The notes: generated by a model from the letters alone, not told the origin. 64,000 nucleotides of DNA from Lepidostoma basale (GCA_022606425.2 JAHDVF020001353.1:1116001-1180000), one strand, 5' to 3'. Shown: positions 1 to 11,576, numbered from the stretch's first letter. Numbers and translations: made by a program.

Positions 1-57
1 CATTTTGCTGTTTGTAATGTCTTTTGAGTTAATAAACTGATTTGATTCGATTTGAAT
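1..57 (+). mobile_element. 3' end of a Jockey/CR1-like LINE (family J)
   Basis: The first 57 bases match the 3' terminus of family J, which also occurs at about 32520-32567 and 61960-62013. It reads TGTTTGTAATGTCTTTTGAG, then AATAAACTGATTTGATT, and ends in a TTTGA-type simple repeat. The remainder of this copy lies before the window. Only non-coding 3' UTR is present. Confidence 0.8.
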
Positions 58-385
58 AAATGGATTTATAAAAGAGATATTTTAGAAAATGTATTGTAAA
101 TCTGTGTATCTATCTACCTACCGGCATAACCATCGGCAGGTTGGTTCTGCATCGTGAGAGATAAAACAACCTATGGCTCCTTTGTCAAAGATAATTATCA
201 GGGACGAACAGACCTACATCACTCAGAATTTCTGAGTTGTGTATACAACCGCCTATCAGTCGAAATGAACGTCTCGTCTTCTCTCCTTATAAAACAAACA
301 AATAATAGTTTCCAATTCCATTACTTCCATACACTTTCGGTTTTCCGCTACGTTCTTTGTCTTCGATGTCAAATAGGTACACTTC
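58..385. other. Unassigned repeat-rich stretch
   Basis: I see no supported gene here. The longest open frame (154-426) lacks recognisable motifs and runs into a mariner relic at its 3' end, so it is not called. Confidence 0.5.
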
Positions 386-527
386 TTAAACTTTTGAAAC
401 CACTCACGACAACTTCTCTTACTTAGAATACAAGCAATTGATGCGCGTCACCTGCAGATTTCTTCAAATTGAAGAAGTGAATCAAAAGTTTCCGCAAATG
501 ACGCTTATTAGACTCAAAACTTGACAT
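386..527 (-). pseudogene. Mariner transposase N-terminal relic
   Basis: Translating the minus strand gives MSSFESNKRHLRKLL, then FFNLKKSAGDAHQLL, an in-frame stop, and then a degraded SGFKS-like segment. The order and spacing match the N-terminal helix-turn-helix of mauritiana-type mariner transposases, and of the better copy at 36451-37485 ([26 protein letters not shown]). The stop codon and the loss of everything downstream show a dead fragment. Confidence 0.7.
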
Positions 528-632
528 TTTCGTACATAAAATATACATTATACTGTTAACATTTCACTAATATTTCAAGGTTATGTTGTTTGACAGATGT
601 CTAACCTTCCGATAATGTCGTTTATATCTGAC

Positions 633-2049
633 TAACTAACTAACTAACTTACCATCCCCGGAGGGGTAGGCAGAAAGAATGGAACGCCACACTGTTCTGT
701 CCTGACATACGTCTCTCGCTTCCTCTACATTCATACATCTTGTCATGCACGCACGTCGATTTTTCCGACTTCTCACGTGACCGACATTCAATATTTGATT
801 GATTTGATCGTGCCGCGTTTTCCTCGGCCTTCCTCTATTTCTAGCTCCGTTCACGCCGTTTACATATACCTTCTTTACCATTCTGTCTTCACTCATTCTT
901 TCCATGTGTCCAAACCATCTTAATGACCCTTTCCGTATTTTGTTCATAACACTTTCATTCGCACCACATTCACTTCTTATACTTGCATTTGTCACTCTAT
1001 TATAAACAGATTTGCCACACATTCGTCTTAGAGATCTCATTTCTACTGCATTTATTCTACTTTCATCCTTCTTTTGCCAGTTCCATGCTTCACTTCCATA
1101 CATAAGGGTCGGCACAAGAACACCATTGTGCACTGCCATCTTAGCTTTTTGGATAGGCTTTTGTTTGCGATGACAACTTTAAGTGCACCATTTATTCTGT
1201 TGCCTGCCCCAACCCTTCTTTCAATATCCTTCTCCACCCTCCCATCCTTTGTAAACATACTTCCTAAATAAACAAATTCATCCACTTGTTCCAGATTTTC
1301 ACTGTTTACATTAATGTTGCAGACTGTCATGCTTCCTTCTTTTTCGAAAATCATTACCTTAGACTTATTCACATTCATCATCAAATCGTATCGCTTGCAT
1401 ACCTCATACATACTAGACACCAGGGCTTGCAGTTCGTGCTCGTTGTCTGCAAGTAGCACAGCGTCGTACGCATACAACAAACAGCTTACTGAAACATCTT
1501 CCATTTTTGCACCTGCTTCCAACCCTTTGAGCTCTTTCATACACTTGTCCATATATAGATTAAACAACCATGGAGACATTACACACCCCTGTTTGACACC
1601 TTTATTGATATCAAACCAGGCTGTAAGATCCCCATTTACTCTGACACTAGCAGTGCTTTCTGTGTACAGCGATGTAATTGCCGTGATCAGTTTTGTGTTT
1701 ATTTCATATTCCGACAATATTTCCCACAGTTTACCTCTATCTACGCGATCATATGCTTTTTGCAAATCCACAAACGCACAGAAGAGTTTACGGTTTTTGG
1801 CCATAAACTTCTCTGTCACTGTGCGAAGTGCAAAAATTTGATCCATGCATCCTCTGCCATTCATAAAAGCGCCTTGCACATCCCAAACTCTATCACTCGT
1901 CGTCTTTCTTACTCTTTCTATTAAAATTCTGCCATAGATTTTACCAACAACACTCAAAATACTAATAGCTCTGTAGTTTCCACATTCCATATGGGATCCT
2001 TTTCCTTTGTACAGAGGCAAGATAACTGCAAGGCAAGAGGCAAGATAAC
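633..2049 (-). mobile_element. RTE-like LINE family A, 5'-truncated dead copy
   Basis: A minus-strand reverse transcriptase reads from about 2049 ([27 protein letters not shown]) through the palm motifs ([32 protein letters not shown]) to the C-terminal GHMERM and RGRPRKT region and the ending SAYPSG. It is nearly identical to the copy at 34527-36167. Two defects show it is dead. The catalytic YADD is YAYD because of a base change near 1468, and the T6 run present in the other copy is T5 near 1147-1151, which shifts the frame and splits the protein into ORFs ending at 1052 and 636. The 3' tail is a TTAG-type repeat at 631-650. The target duplication TTATATCTGAC occurs at 622-632 and 2050-2060. 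Confidence 0.85.
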
Positions 2050-2105
2050 TTATATCTGACAATTAACTCTCAGAGGCAAGATAACTTATATCTGACAATT
2101 AACCT
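2037..2105. repeat. 36-bp tandem duplication at a LINE 5' junction
   Basis: Two copies with a 36-bp period (2037-2072 and 2073-2105) each contain the LINE-derived GAGGCAAGATAAC followed by the target sequence TTATATCTGACAATTAAC. Part of the LINE end (GAGGCAAGATAAC) also occurs just upstream near 2013. The duplication therefore mixes LINE and target DNA and arose at or after integration. Confidence 0.8.
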
Positions 2106-2106
2106 T

Positions 2107-2539
2107 AATTTACTGGTGGCGCCAACTATTGTCAAACGGCGGAAACTTACACCTGATAGATTTATCTATGTGCCTTTTTGATGTACCATACAATCAATCC
2201 TTTTTAAATCTCCCATTCTTTCAAAAGCGAATCATTAAAATGATGTGATAGAAACGGAATTACGGGGACCGTCCGAATAAAGTATCTCTCGAATGTTTTT
2301 GGCTCAGTATTGAAAAAAAATACTTAAAAGGATTCCACATTTCACTATTTCATTCTAAAAGTACAGCGATTCGCATATATTTTGAACCAAACTGCAGATT
2401 TATTCGGTTCTGATAACATTACACTCTACGAGTAGCAAGTTTTCATGTTTTGAGGCTATCTTAAAATAAAAATATATCTCTGATTGTATATTTATTATTG
2501 ATTAAAGCCAGTTTCGCTGTGTTTCGCCCTGTATGGCGT
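2107..2539. other. Unassigned intergenic stretch
   Basis: AT-rich DNA with no long open frame and no terminal repeats that I can pair. Confidence 0.5.
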
Positions 2540-3045
2540 TCCAGTATTATTTCGAGAAAGCTCAAGCTCCAAATATTCAGCAGTAGCGTTAAAAGCGTAC
2601 TGCTGTACGGATGTGAGACTTAGAAATCTACTGCGGACGTTATTGGAAAACTCCAGGTGTTTATAAATAGGTGCCTTCGCTCAATATTCAAGATCTATTG
2701 GCCCCAAACAGTATCAAATGCCGTTCTCTGGACCATGGCAGGCGAAAAACCAATTAGAGAACAAGTCGCTAGACGCAAATGGCAGTGGATCGGTCACACT
2801 CTGAGACGGAACCCAGCCTGCATCGCTCAAGGCGCACTAGACTGGTCCCCTGAAGAGGAAGCGAGGCAGACCTAGAGCCACCTGGAGAAGAACCCTGCAG
2901 GACGAGGTTAAGGCAGCAGGCCTCACTTGGGATGATGTTAGGCATCAGACATGCAATAGAGTCGGGTGGATAAGGTTCCTTGAAGCCCTATGCACCATGG
3001 AGGTGTGACAAGACAAAAAGAGAGAAAAGAGGAAGTCAGTTTCAT
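2540..3045 (+). mobile_element. LINE family E, C-terminal fragment
   Basis: Plus-strand translation gives the C-terminal region of a non-LTR reverse transcriptase in shifted frames: an LLYGCET-like block, RSIFKIYWPQTVSN, RKWQWIGHTLRRNP, then RGRPRATWRR-like and [15 protein letters not shown], ending ALCTMEV before a lysine/AAG-rich tail. The order (W-IGH-LR block, GRP-R-TW block, short C-terminus) is typical of the 3' end of RTE/R1-like ORF2. Further fragments of the family lie at 3490-3660, 60400-60530 and 62550-62925. Confidence 0.7.
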
Positions 3046-3489
3046 TGGACGAAGAATAATTATTTTATCGCAAATCGGGATAAAATCACTCATACATTTA
3101 AACGTTTCACACGTGGTCATCTCACTCACACAATGATACGTCTCACTCTCGCTAAACCCATTTGTATTCGCGAGATCGAGAAACACAATTGTTAGTAGGA
3201 TTCTAACGTTTAGTTACAGTTAACGATGCGCCACATAACTATTTACGCCGCACTTTCGCTTCTGTAATATTGGGAGCGTGAGGGATACAGAAACACTCGA
3301 GTGTGTGATTTCCTTCACGTAATACACTGATGTGTCTTTATATAATGCTTAAATCGCTCATGGGCATTCTCCGTAAACGAATTTTACAATAAAAGATTTT
3401 TCAAGTTTTTAAGACGCAATATCCTATTCGTACATTATATATTTCCGATTTTCAATTCTCATTTTGAAATGTGTAGTGATAACTGAAAG
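3046..3489. other. Unassigned stretch between two LINE E fragments
   Basis: No gene is supported. The short open frames at 2980-3195 are read-outs of the LINE tail and flanking AT-rich DNA. Confidence 0.5.
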
Positions 3490-3660
3490 AGAAAGCGAGG
3501 CAGACCTAGAGCCACCTGGAGAAGAGCCCTGCAGGACGAGGTTAAGGCAGCAGTCCTCACTTGGCATGATGTTAGGCATCAGGCATGCGATAGAGTCGGG
3601 TGGAGAAGGTTCCTTGAGGCCCTATGCACCACGGAGGTGTGACAGGACAAAAAAAAGAAG
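3490..3660 (+). mobile_element. LINE family E, 3'-most fragment
   Basis: This repeats the last part of the 2540-3045 element: AAAGCGAGGCAGACCTAGAG, the GACGAGGTTAAGGCAGCAG block and the final GGCCCTATGCACCACGGAGG, followed by GTGTGACAGGACAAAA and an A/AAG-rich tail. It carries only the last 50 or so codons and the short 3' UTR, so it is a strongly 5'-truncated insertion. Confidence 0.75.
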
Positions 3661-4083
3661 AAGTGATAACTCAGTTCCATTACGCGCGTTTTTTTTTAGA
3701 AGAACAATGAAAAGGTTAAAAGTTAATATTGTCCTGGACATTTATGGTGTTGACTGTACTAGAAGCCATTTCAGCGCGGCATTATACTTCCAAATCACAG
3801 AGATAGTTTCAGGAGGCATTTTTACATTATTTCTAAAAGCCATATGAATGGTAGCGAATTCGCAATCCATACATAATGTGGATTGATCAATCATTTCCAT
3901 AAGCTCTTAACTATTAGTTGTACTTTGATGGATTACACGCGATCATAATTTGGCCATTTATTTTTCACGATTTCAAGATGGCAGTGCACAATGGTATTCT
4001 TGGACCGAACATCATCGCTTCAGCTTCGAAGAAATACTTGTGGAAACATGAAGTCAAAATGGATAGTGACAGATTCGCATATA

Positions 4084-5333
4084 TTAGGTCCTTACATATG
4101 AAATTGGCGTTTTGTATGGGAGGAACATAAAGTTGATTTTTTTTTAAATATAATATATTTATTTAATCAAAGTATGTACCATTGCTATCTATGCACTTTT
4201 GCCATCTAATAGGTAGTTCATCGATCCCTTTACTAAAAAAAACATTCGGACGGGAATAATTAAAATCTTTGAAGTCGGTTTGGACTGCCCCATCGGAGTT
4301 GAATTTTTTCCCTTGCAAGAAGTTATCCAAATTTCGAAAAAAATAGTAATCTGTTGGGGCAAGGTCCGGAGAGTACGGTAGATGTCTTAGACATTCCAAT
4401 TGAAGCTCTTCTAATTTGGTAGCCGTCTGTTGTGCAGTGTGTGATCTAGCGTTATCATGAAGCAGCAGTGGCCTAGAGCCAGCCTCGGTTGTTTAGCAGC
4501 TAGCTTTTCTATCATGGTTTGCAGTTGCTGACAATAGACATCTGCCGTAATCGTCTGGCCAGATTTAAGAAAGCTGTAGTGAACGACACCAGCACTAGTC
4601 CACCAAACGCTCACAAGTAACTTTTTTGGAGTCAATTTTCTCTTGGGGCATGGTTTGGCTGGTTCGGCAGGGTTCAGCCATTGCGATGAGCGCTTCCGAT
4701 TATCATACAGGATCCACTTTTCATCACAGGTAATGATTCGATTCAAAATCCCTTCATTATTGTGCCGGTTGAGTAATGCAACGCAGCAGTCAACGCGCGT
4801 TTGTTGATTTGCTTCACTCAATTCGTGAGGTACCCACCTTTCAAGCTTTTTCACCTTCCCAATTTGCTTCAAGTGGATTAAAACAATTTTATCACTAACA
4901 CCGCAGCCTGCAGCTAACTCGGACGTGGTTTGCGATGGATCCGCTTCAACAATAGCCTTCAATTCTTCATTATCAACTTTGGTCTCCGGCCGTCCACGGG
5001 GCTTGTTCTGCAGGTCGAAATTTCCAGAACAAAAACGTTGGAACCAAAAACGCACTGTGTTTTCTTTTGCGGCACCGTCGCCATACACATCATTAATCCT
5101 TCGAGCCGTTTCTGCAGCACTGGTGCCACGGTGGAGCTCGTACTCGTAAATAACGCGATATTTCAAGAAAAAAAACAATTGAGGAAAAAACAAATGAATT
5201 ATAATTTTCGAAACACAAATACTTGAGTAAATAGCTGTATAAATTTGAATTTAGAATTCCTAACCAAAGAGAAGATATTTGAGATCAAAGTTGCCAGTAC
5301 GGCAAAACGCCAATTTCATATGTAAGGACCTAA
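4084..5333 (-). mobile_element. Mariner element with long inverted ends (cecropia/Hsmar-like)
   Basis: The element is 1250 bp and bounded by matching inverted repeats of about 30 bp. The left end begins TTAGGTCCTTACATATGAAA and the right end is its exact reverse complement over that stretch and beyond. A TA dinucleotide lies on each side (4082-4083 and 5334-5335), the normal mariner target duplication. Just outside the left end (about 3972-4012) is a scrap of LINE family A (MAVHNGILGP), so the mariner landed in or beside an older LINE fragment. The near-perfect ends alongside a broken transposase suggest moderate age. Confidence 0.9.
4163..5193 (-). pseudogene. Mariner transposase, frameshifted
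   Basis: The minus-strand protein has the mariner order: helix-turn-helix (GTSAAETARRINDVYGDGAA, FWFQRFCSGNFD), linker QIGKVKKLERWVPHEL, first catalytic Asp in ITCDEKWILYDN, then WWTSAGVVHYSFLKSGQTI. Close to 4480 the frame shifts by one base. The second catalytic block (LLLHDNARSHTAQ) and the third (YSPDLAPTDYYFF) continue in another frame to the C-terminus RWQKCIDSNGTYFD, ending at 4163. No in-frame ATG is visible at the N-terminus; the open frame starts at a TTG. The sequence is closest to the cecropia/Hsmar1 type of mariner by motif wording. It is inactive in this copy. Confidence 0.88.
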
Positions 5334-5379
5334 TATGATAAACATCATTAATAATAATATTAGTTGGAATCAATTGTCA

Positions 5380-5496
5380 CCGCGTCTCCCGCGGAGCGAA
5401 AAGAGAAGGATGGAGTGCCGCATCAGTAAAAGTGTGACAGTCCATTCTTTCTGCCTACCCTTTCGGGGAGACGACGTGATGGTTAGTTAGTTAGTT
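5380..5496 (+). mobile_element. LINE family A, 3' end only
   Basis: This carries the last codons and tail of family A on the plus strand: GTGTGACAGTCCATTCTTTC, CTGCCTACCCTTTCGGGGAG, ACGACGTGATGG, then TTAGTTAGTTAGTT. Upstream bases (CCGCGTCTCCCGCGGAG) look scrambled, so the fragment is about 120 bp. Confidence 0.75.
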
Positions 5497-5499
5497 ATC

Positions 5500-5905
5500 A
5501 ATTGTATCTCAATAGAGACGAAGATGCAAATTGGAAACTACTTTTAAACCGATCGCTTTTTAAGCGGTCACATTTAGATTTTTAGATTTAAAACACGTCT
5601 TAATGCGCCCTTGAGGTGATTACATCACAAAAACGGCGCTTTAAAAGTTAGCATATTATTATTATTATTATTATGGTTGATCAAGGTGTTTACAGGACTT
5701 ATGACCTGTCATTGGTTGGGTTAAGCGCACGCTTTAAGTAATATAACATACCCCATTCCACATTTTTTTTCTTATGACCACCATGTCTGACAATTTTTTG
5801 GAAATTGTATATATGTTAATCTCCAACACCACCCTTTACATGGTACTTTATTCAATCTACACACTAACGCCATCTATGAAGATTGTATTTGAAGCATTAA
5901 TATTA
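5500..5905. mobile_element. MITE M1, copy c, interrupted by LINE K tail
   Basis: The left end (5500-5526, AATTGTATCTCAATAGAGAC..) is the same terminal sequence that forms both inverted ends of the M1 copy at 56096-56509. After a foreign insert (5574-5675), the M1 interior resumes in the opposite orientation to that copy: TTTACAGGACTTATGACCTG, TCATTGGTTGGGTTAAGCG, then AACGCCATCTATGAAG. The far inverted end is not clearly present. The insert matches the LINE K 3' UTR at 33728-33828. Confidence 0.7.
5574..5675 (+). mobile_element. LINE K 3' tail with ATT repeat
   Basis: The sequence TTAAAACACGTCTTAATGCG, GAGGTGATTACATCACAAAA and ending (TTA)n matches 33728-33828, the tail of the CR1/L2-like LINE at 33290. 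It sits inside the M1 MITE and so is younger than it. Confidence 0.75.
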
Positions 5906-5991
5906 GTTGGTTATATCAAGTTTCGTTACTGATTTCGTTTTGTATTTCAGGTTTCTCGTTGGATGTGCCAGGGCTGCGCCCCCCGGCCGCC

Positions 5992-8892
5992 ATGCGCCCC
6001 CCGGCCGCAGCGCTGCTGACCCTCGCCCTGGTGGCCGCCGCGCGCGCCGCGGACTTCACCAGCTCCTGCCCTTCCTTCTGCGACTGCAAGTGGGTCTCCG
6101 GCAACAAGGCGGCCGACTGCAGCGGCAAGGGGCTCAGCACAATCCCCGACAAGCTCAGCAATGACCTGCAGAACCTGGAGCTCACGGGGAACCCTCTGTT
6201 CGAGATCACCCAAGCAGCCTTCAGGGACGTCGGACTCAGCAACCTGAAGAAGCTCAATTTAAGGAACTGCAGCATACAGAGCGTGCACAAGAACGCGTTC
6301 TCCAGCCTCGCGATTTTGATAGAATTAGACCTCTCGAAGAATGATATTAAATCTCTCCACCCAGACACTTTCCACCCGACGGAAAAACTAAGAGTCGTAC
6401 ATTTGAGTAGCAACCGCATAGAAAAAATCGAAGATGGGTTATTCAAGAACCTCAAATACTTGCAAAGGATCATTTTAAGTCACAACCAAATCCACATGCT
6501 CGGAGACAGAGCCTTCACAAACTCTCCTACCATCAAATCGATCGAATTGGATTACAACAACCTCACGTACGCCAAGGTGGACTCCATCAACTTACTGACT
6601 AATCTCACCAGTCTGATTCTGCACAACAATCCCTGGAAGTGTGACTGCAAGCTGCAGCCCTTCAGAGACTGGATTATAGACCACAACTTGTACACGTCGC
6701 CGACGGACTGCTCCGAACCTCCGCAGCTGCACAAAGTTCTTTGGAGTAGCACGGATTCGGGTGATTTTGCCTGTAAACCCAGTATCATCGAACCTCTTCA
6801 TAATTACAAGCTGCAAGCTGTGGGCGATAATGTCACGATGACTTGTAAAGCTATCGGGAATCCTTTGCCCCTGATCACGTGGGTACAAAACACGAGGATC
6901 ATAAAGGGAGATTCCAAGGCTTCTGGAGATCAGAGATACCATATCCAAGAAAGTAAACATGATAAAATCCGATGGGCAAATCTTACCATTTCCCACGTTC
7001 GTTACCACGATAAAGGCGAATATAATTGCGTGGCCAAAAACCCCGGCGGGGTCGAAGAGAGAACCATCGTTCTCTCGGTCAGCAGGACTCCAGGAGCCGC
7101 CAGCTCAGGAGTGGACACCTCAGACTTGACTCTCTGGATATCCATTATAATCGTCACCCTGATTGCCGTACTGATTATTGTGATTCTCTGCTGCTACTTC
7201 TGCCGGAGAAGAGACAGCAAGAGACACATGAAGTCCGACATGCACTCCTCCAACGGGGAGGCTCTCATAGAGGGCTCCGTGATCCCCGAGATGGAGAAGA
7301 GCCTGATCACGACTGTGAACCCGGTGACCAAGCCGCCCAGGATATATGAAGCGCCGTCCTCGGTCATGAGTGGCGCCACGGAGATGTCGGAGCTCAACAA
7401 AACGCTTCTGGACAATGATTCTGTTTTCGGTATGTATAACGCTTTATTATTTATCTACTTCGTCTAAAAGTGCAGTATCAGGTCCCTCAGACAATGATCA
7501 ATGTGGCGAATCCTTTCTCGCCACAGAGGTTATCTTCTCCAGCGATTTTCTGTAAGGGTTACCTTTCCCTAGTGGGTCTCAGTTTTGTGGTGTCGAAGAT
7601 ATTCCATATGCGGGCATAGCGGGCTCTCTGCCTGCTATGACCCTGAAGGTAAGATCATTGAACACATTGCCCAGAACAGACGCCAATGAGCAGACTTTTT
7701 TGTAAATGAGTGCAGAAATGCAATTTTGAGTACCACCTATTTAGTTATGCCTTGATACCAACCTCCCCTTCATTGAAAACACCTTTACTACCATCGAAAT
7801 AATTAATAACAAATTATTAAATTTTATATCATTCACAATTCTCTTACCTTTTTAAATAATGTTTTTAAACATTCCCTTTATTTAATTTCAGCACCCAATG
7901 AAGACGAGAGTCGCTCCATGGACTTTGCAGATACGCTACCGAAACGTTCGAGAGAAGCCCTCTTGGGAGACCAGCATCGGACCAGCCCCAACCCACCAGT
8001 CAGCAGGGAAGCTCGCGCCTACCCGCCTGACCTGCTATCTTTCCCTCCTCGTGCTGCGCAGGCCTCTCCCGCATCCTCCTCAGCCTCTACGGCCCCCGAC
8101 ACGTCCCGCCTCCCTTCCCAATCACAAGTCCATAGCCCCATCCATTCCCCTATTTACGGAACTAACCCTAATCTCTTCAGAACTCTCCCGTACTCCAGAT
8201 CGCAGTCTCCCTTCACGTCGCCCGTGTGCCCTCCAGCTGTCACCCCGAGGCAAGGATATGTCACCATCCCTAGGCGACCTAGAGTCCCAAGTTGGTCAAG
8301 CACCGCCAGCACCATAACTCCAGTCGTAATTCCTGGGGAATACGTCGAACCGGTTTACGACAACCTGGGCCTCAGGACTACAGCGGACGGGAGCTCTGTT
8401 CTATCATTAAACAAAGCAGGTCTAGAGCAGCAGTTCTCTCCCATGAGAGGTCGTCCTCTACCTGCTACACCTGGAAGTTACCACGGACCTCTCCCAGTTA
8501 TGTACGCTCCGATTGAAGAACAAGAGAGAGCACCATCACCAGCTCCTAGCGCCCCCTACAGCTCTACTCTTCCGAGGATGAACGGAAACTCTCTTCACCT
8601 CCAGTTGTCTCCCAATTCCGCAGAACCACAGGAGCCAGTGAATAGAAGGATACGAGGCACGCCGGAAACAGGAGCTCTGAAGAGATTTACTCTGAACGAC
8701 AGCGACAGACAATCCCCCATGACGCCCCTGTCCAATGGGAGAATATACGATACGGCATCAGCCAACAACGATACGCTGGGGCGGAGTGGAAAGGTGCCCC
8801 CGCGACCGCCGCCCAAGCCCAAGAAGCGCACCCCCACCGAGACGGAAGGCGCCCTGTTCGAGGACGAGGGAGAAGACGGGACGGAAGTCTGA
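5992..8892 (+). CDS. kek-like: Kekkon-like LRR-Ig transmembrane receptor
   Basis: Two coding exons, 5992-7429 and 7892-8892, are joined over a GT..AG intron in which phase is kept (G|CA codes Ala); the product is 812 aa. A splice acceptor at 5949-5950 implies an upstream 5' UTR exon that I cannot place. The ATG at 5992 is chosen because it has a GCCGCC context and opens a signal peptide (MRPPAAALLTLALVAAARA, about residues 1-19). Next come an LRR N-cap (CPSFCDCKW..C), about six leucine-rich repeats (residues about 50-205), an LRR C-cap (NPWKCDC, DWI, C, C), one Ig domain with cysteines near 285 and 346 and the DKGEYNCVAKN motif, a transmembrane helix at about 381-402 (LWISIIIVTLIAVLIIVILC), and a long Ser/Pro-rich cytoplasmic tail with a VPPRPPPKPKK stretch. 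The tail ends DGTEV, a possible class I PDZ ligand. One Ig after LRRs and one membrane pass matches the Kekkon family, which includes modulators of EGFR and BMP signalling in flies; which paralog this is cannot be said. Confidence 0.93.
7430..7891 (+). other. Intron of the Kekkon-like gene
   Basis: The donor is G|GTATGT after codons for DNDSVF and the acceptor is TTTAATTTCAG|CACCC. The intron is 462 bp with no recognisable repeat. If it were retained, the reading frame would stop at 7467, 12 codons past the membrane-proximal half of the tail, and give a form lacking the proline-rich region and the C-terminal TEV. Confidence 0.85.
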
Positions 8893-11560
8893 GATTTACT
8901 TAAACTAGTCATACGGACCATTCTAACACAGTCATAACAAATTTTGACGATAATCTAGAAAAACGTGGTGCTTTTGTGAATAAGAGAAATTATTGAAAAG
9001 ACCCCGTGTTCCCGTGTCCCGTGTGCTACTGCGAGTAAAGACAATTGCCTAACAAACTGTAGGCCTGACGAAGTGAGTGATAATACTAGTGCTAAACAAC
9101 ATTATTCCAATTGTACGGACTTGGACAACACAACCCTGTTGTGCTCGTACTGTTAGCGTTGAATACTACAGCTATTCTTTTTATTAATGGCCTTTTTTCC
9201 TACCTATCTAAGTTAAACGTAACACTTACTCTAGGAACAAGGATATGAAGCAGTTTGTGATTGATAAAAATATTTTTATAATTAAAGAATAAGCTATTAA
9301 TAGACAGTGGAACCCACTCGGTTCATATTGGAGACAGTTGTTTCATTCATATGTACTATATATTTGAATATCCATTTAATTGTTGAAGATTCGTAGTATT
9401 ATTGAAGAAGGGTGTTATTGTGTTGATTTTTATACAAAAAATTTACTGGTGTTATGAAATTAACATCATAGCTAAGCGAAATGGCTTTTGGTTGTATTTA
9501 TTTTTAATACTAACATGACAAATAATTGTACCCTTATTATGTTTTTCACTTTTCTAATATTATTCATTTTAATTTCTCTTAAGTTACATCAATATACTTT
9601 TGCACATCGAAATTTAAGTTTGTTACAATCTGACCTGTGGTTTATAAATCATTCCAGACACTGCAATAAGACTCACATTCCTTATTAATGAACTGTCAAA
9701 ATCTCAATATTTTCATAGCTTTTTTACCGTTGTTTTTTTAAGTGTTTCATTGCCGAATCTGAACTTATCATTCTCTGTACTCTATACTCCAACAATAAAA
9801 AAGAAAACTGCAATGCTACTGAATAATGACATCTATTGTCAAAGAGTGGTACTACTGAACCTCTGTGGTGAATTGCAATATTTTATGATTGTCAATTACT
9901 TACATAACCTAATTATATTATTTGCCTTTCAGTTGGGTGCTTCATTTAACTATTGTTTTCCCACCATTAGTATTTATGTTTAATATATTTACTTATATTA
10001 TCAAATAGTCTTTTGAATAGCTTATTTTTAGATGTTTGCCATAACTTTTAATCTATAATTAAACCTTTTTTGTTAATAATTTATTGTTGGGAATTTTTAT
10101 ACAATATCATAAAAGTGCATGCGATTTTTTATGCATATTATTTTGCACCAAATGAATGGTGCTAGTTAAGTTCTTTTAAAATTCGATATATTTTTACAAT
10201 TCCAAATGAATTATGAAATAAATCTTGGACAAATCATATTTTAATATGTAAAATTTTAAACTCATCAATTTACCCCACTATTTAGGGAACCTACTCATTT
10301 TATTTTTTAACCTGTCTGATTGTATGACCGTACCAGTAGGATTGCACCTACAAATGATATATTACTTAACTTTTTCCCGAATACCAAACGAAACTGGCAT
10401 CTGTGAACAAATGTTCCAAGTTTTTAGCAATGTAACTACATACCGATTGAGTGATTCACATTTTAAATATTCCGTGATGTCATCACTCTCATTTTTATTG
10501 TCAACCTTTTAATGTCAGGCTGCAATTTATGTGTAATTTAACAATAATGGAAGATTTTGTACATCTATTATACTTGACATAATCCCAATTGTGTTAAATA
10601 AATTAATGATGACAGACCGATGGTTGAATATTTATGAAAAAGCATTCGTTTTTCCCTCTCAATCGCTTAATATTGATATTTTATAGTAGTCCCTGGGTAA
10701 AATTGTATTGTAATTTTGTATTCTTGGACTTGGTAATTCTTTTTATGTTGTCGAGTTCAAAAAAAGACACTACCGGACAGGTAAATCGTTAACAAACAAG
10801 TCAATAGTTTATGACAATCAGAAAGTGTATATTCTGCATGTGAACCATTTTTATATTATTGATCAATCATGATTTTTAACTAGCAATCATATTTATAGAT
10901 TGACATTTCATAGGTTGCAGAAAAATGATATGTTTTCATATTAATGTAAAAACCAAGATTATAAATGCATAGATTTTGAAACATTTCAGTTTATTCTATT
11001 TTTGAAAACGGTTAAATTTAAAACAATGACAGGATGTGATTCAAGTTATTAACTTAAATTTTATGCATGCATTTATTTACATAAATTTTACAACTACGGA
11101 TGCGTTTTTATATTTATAGTTTGTATGATACTTGAGAGTCAATTCTGTCCAGCCGGCATGCTTAGATTTAATGGTGTAGAGAGAGTAAGGTTAAGTTGAT
11201 TATGTAATTATTTATATTATTATAACTATGTATTTTTGTGCCAAATCATATTAAGTATTCATTAGCTTATCATGTGTAATCCGTCTCTTTCATCTTCAAA
11301 GGATAAAAATAACTTGAATGACCATATGCTTGCCATGTTTGTCACTTCAGAATGTAATTTAAACATATTTAAAATTAGAACGGGGATTATATTCTTGTTT
11401 TTTTCTATTGTAGTAGATCCAAGGATCTGTTTCTTACACAGAGGTCTTCTAGGACTATGCTCTGCAAACTTTTCTCACCTACGGCACACCTAAGTTCTTC
11501 TTAATTCCGCAGCACACGAAAACCTGAAATTCAGGCTAAGCTCAGGAGACATTGGTGACT
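8893..11560 (+). other. 3' flank of the Kekkon-like gene, AT-rich
   Basis: This is probably a long 3' UTR followed by intergenic DNA. Candidate AATAAA signals occur near 10217 and 10594, but none can be fixed without transcript data. Small open frames (for example 9488-9688) have no recognisable motifs. No transposon ends were found. Confidence 0.5.
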
Positions 11561-11576
11561 TTTTTTTCTTTAGTTC

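Noticed and set aside
1314..1841. Plus-strand open frames at 1314-1841 and 35218-35745 as a conserved gene
   Set aside because: They are antisense shadows of the two LINE A copies and are alike only because the copies are.
5959..5991. Upstream start of the Kekkon-like protein at 5959
   Set aside because: That codon is TTG. The ATG at 5992 has a strong context and directly opens a normal signal peptide.
9488..9688. Hydrophobic small ORF in the Kekkon 3' flank
   Set aside because: AT-rich DNA gives Phe/Leu/Ile-rich frames readily; no start context or conservation can be shown.
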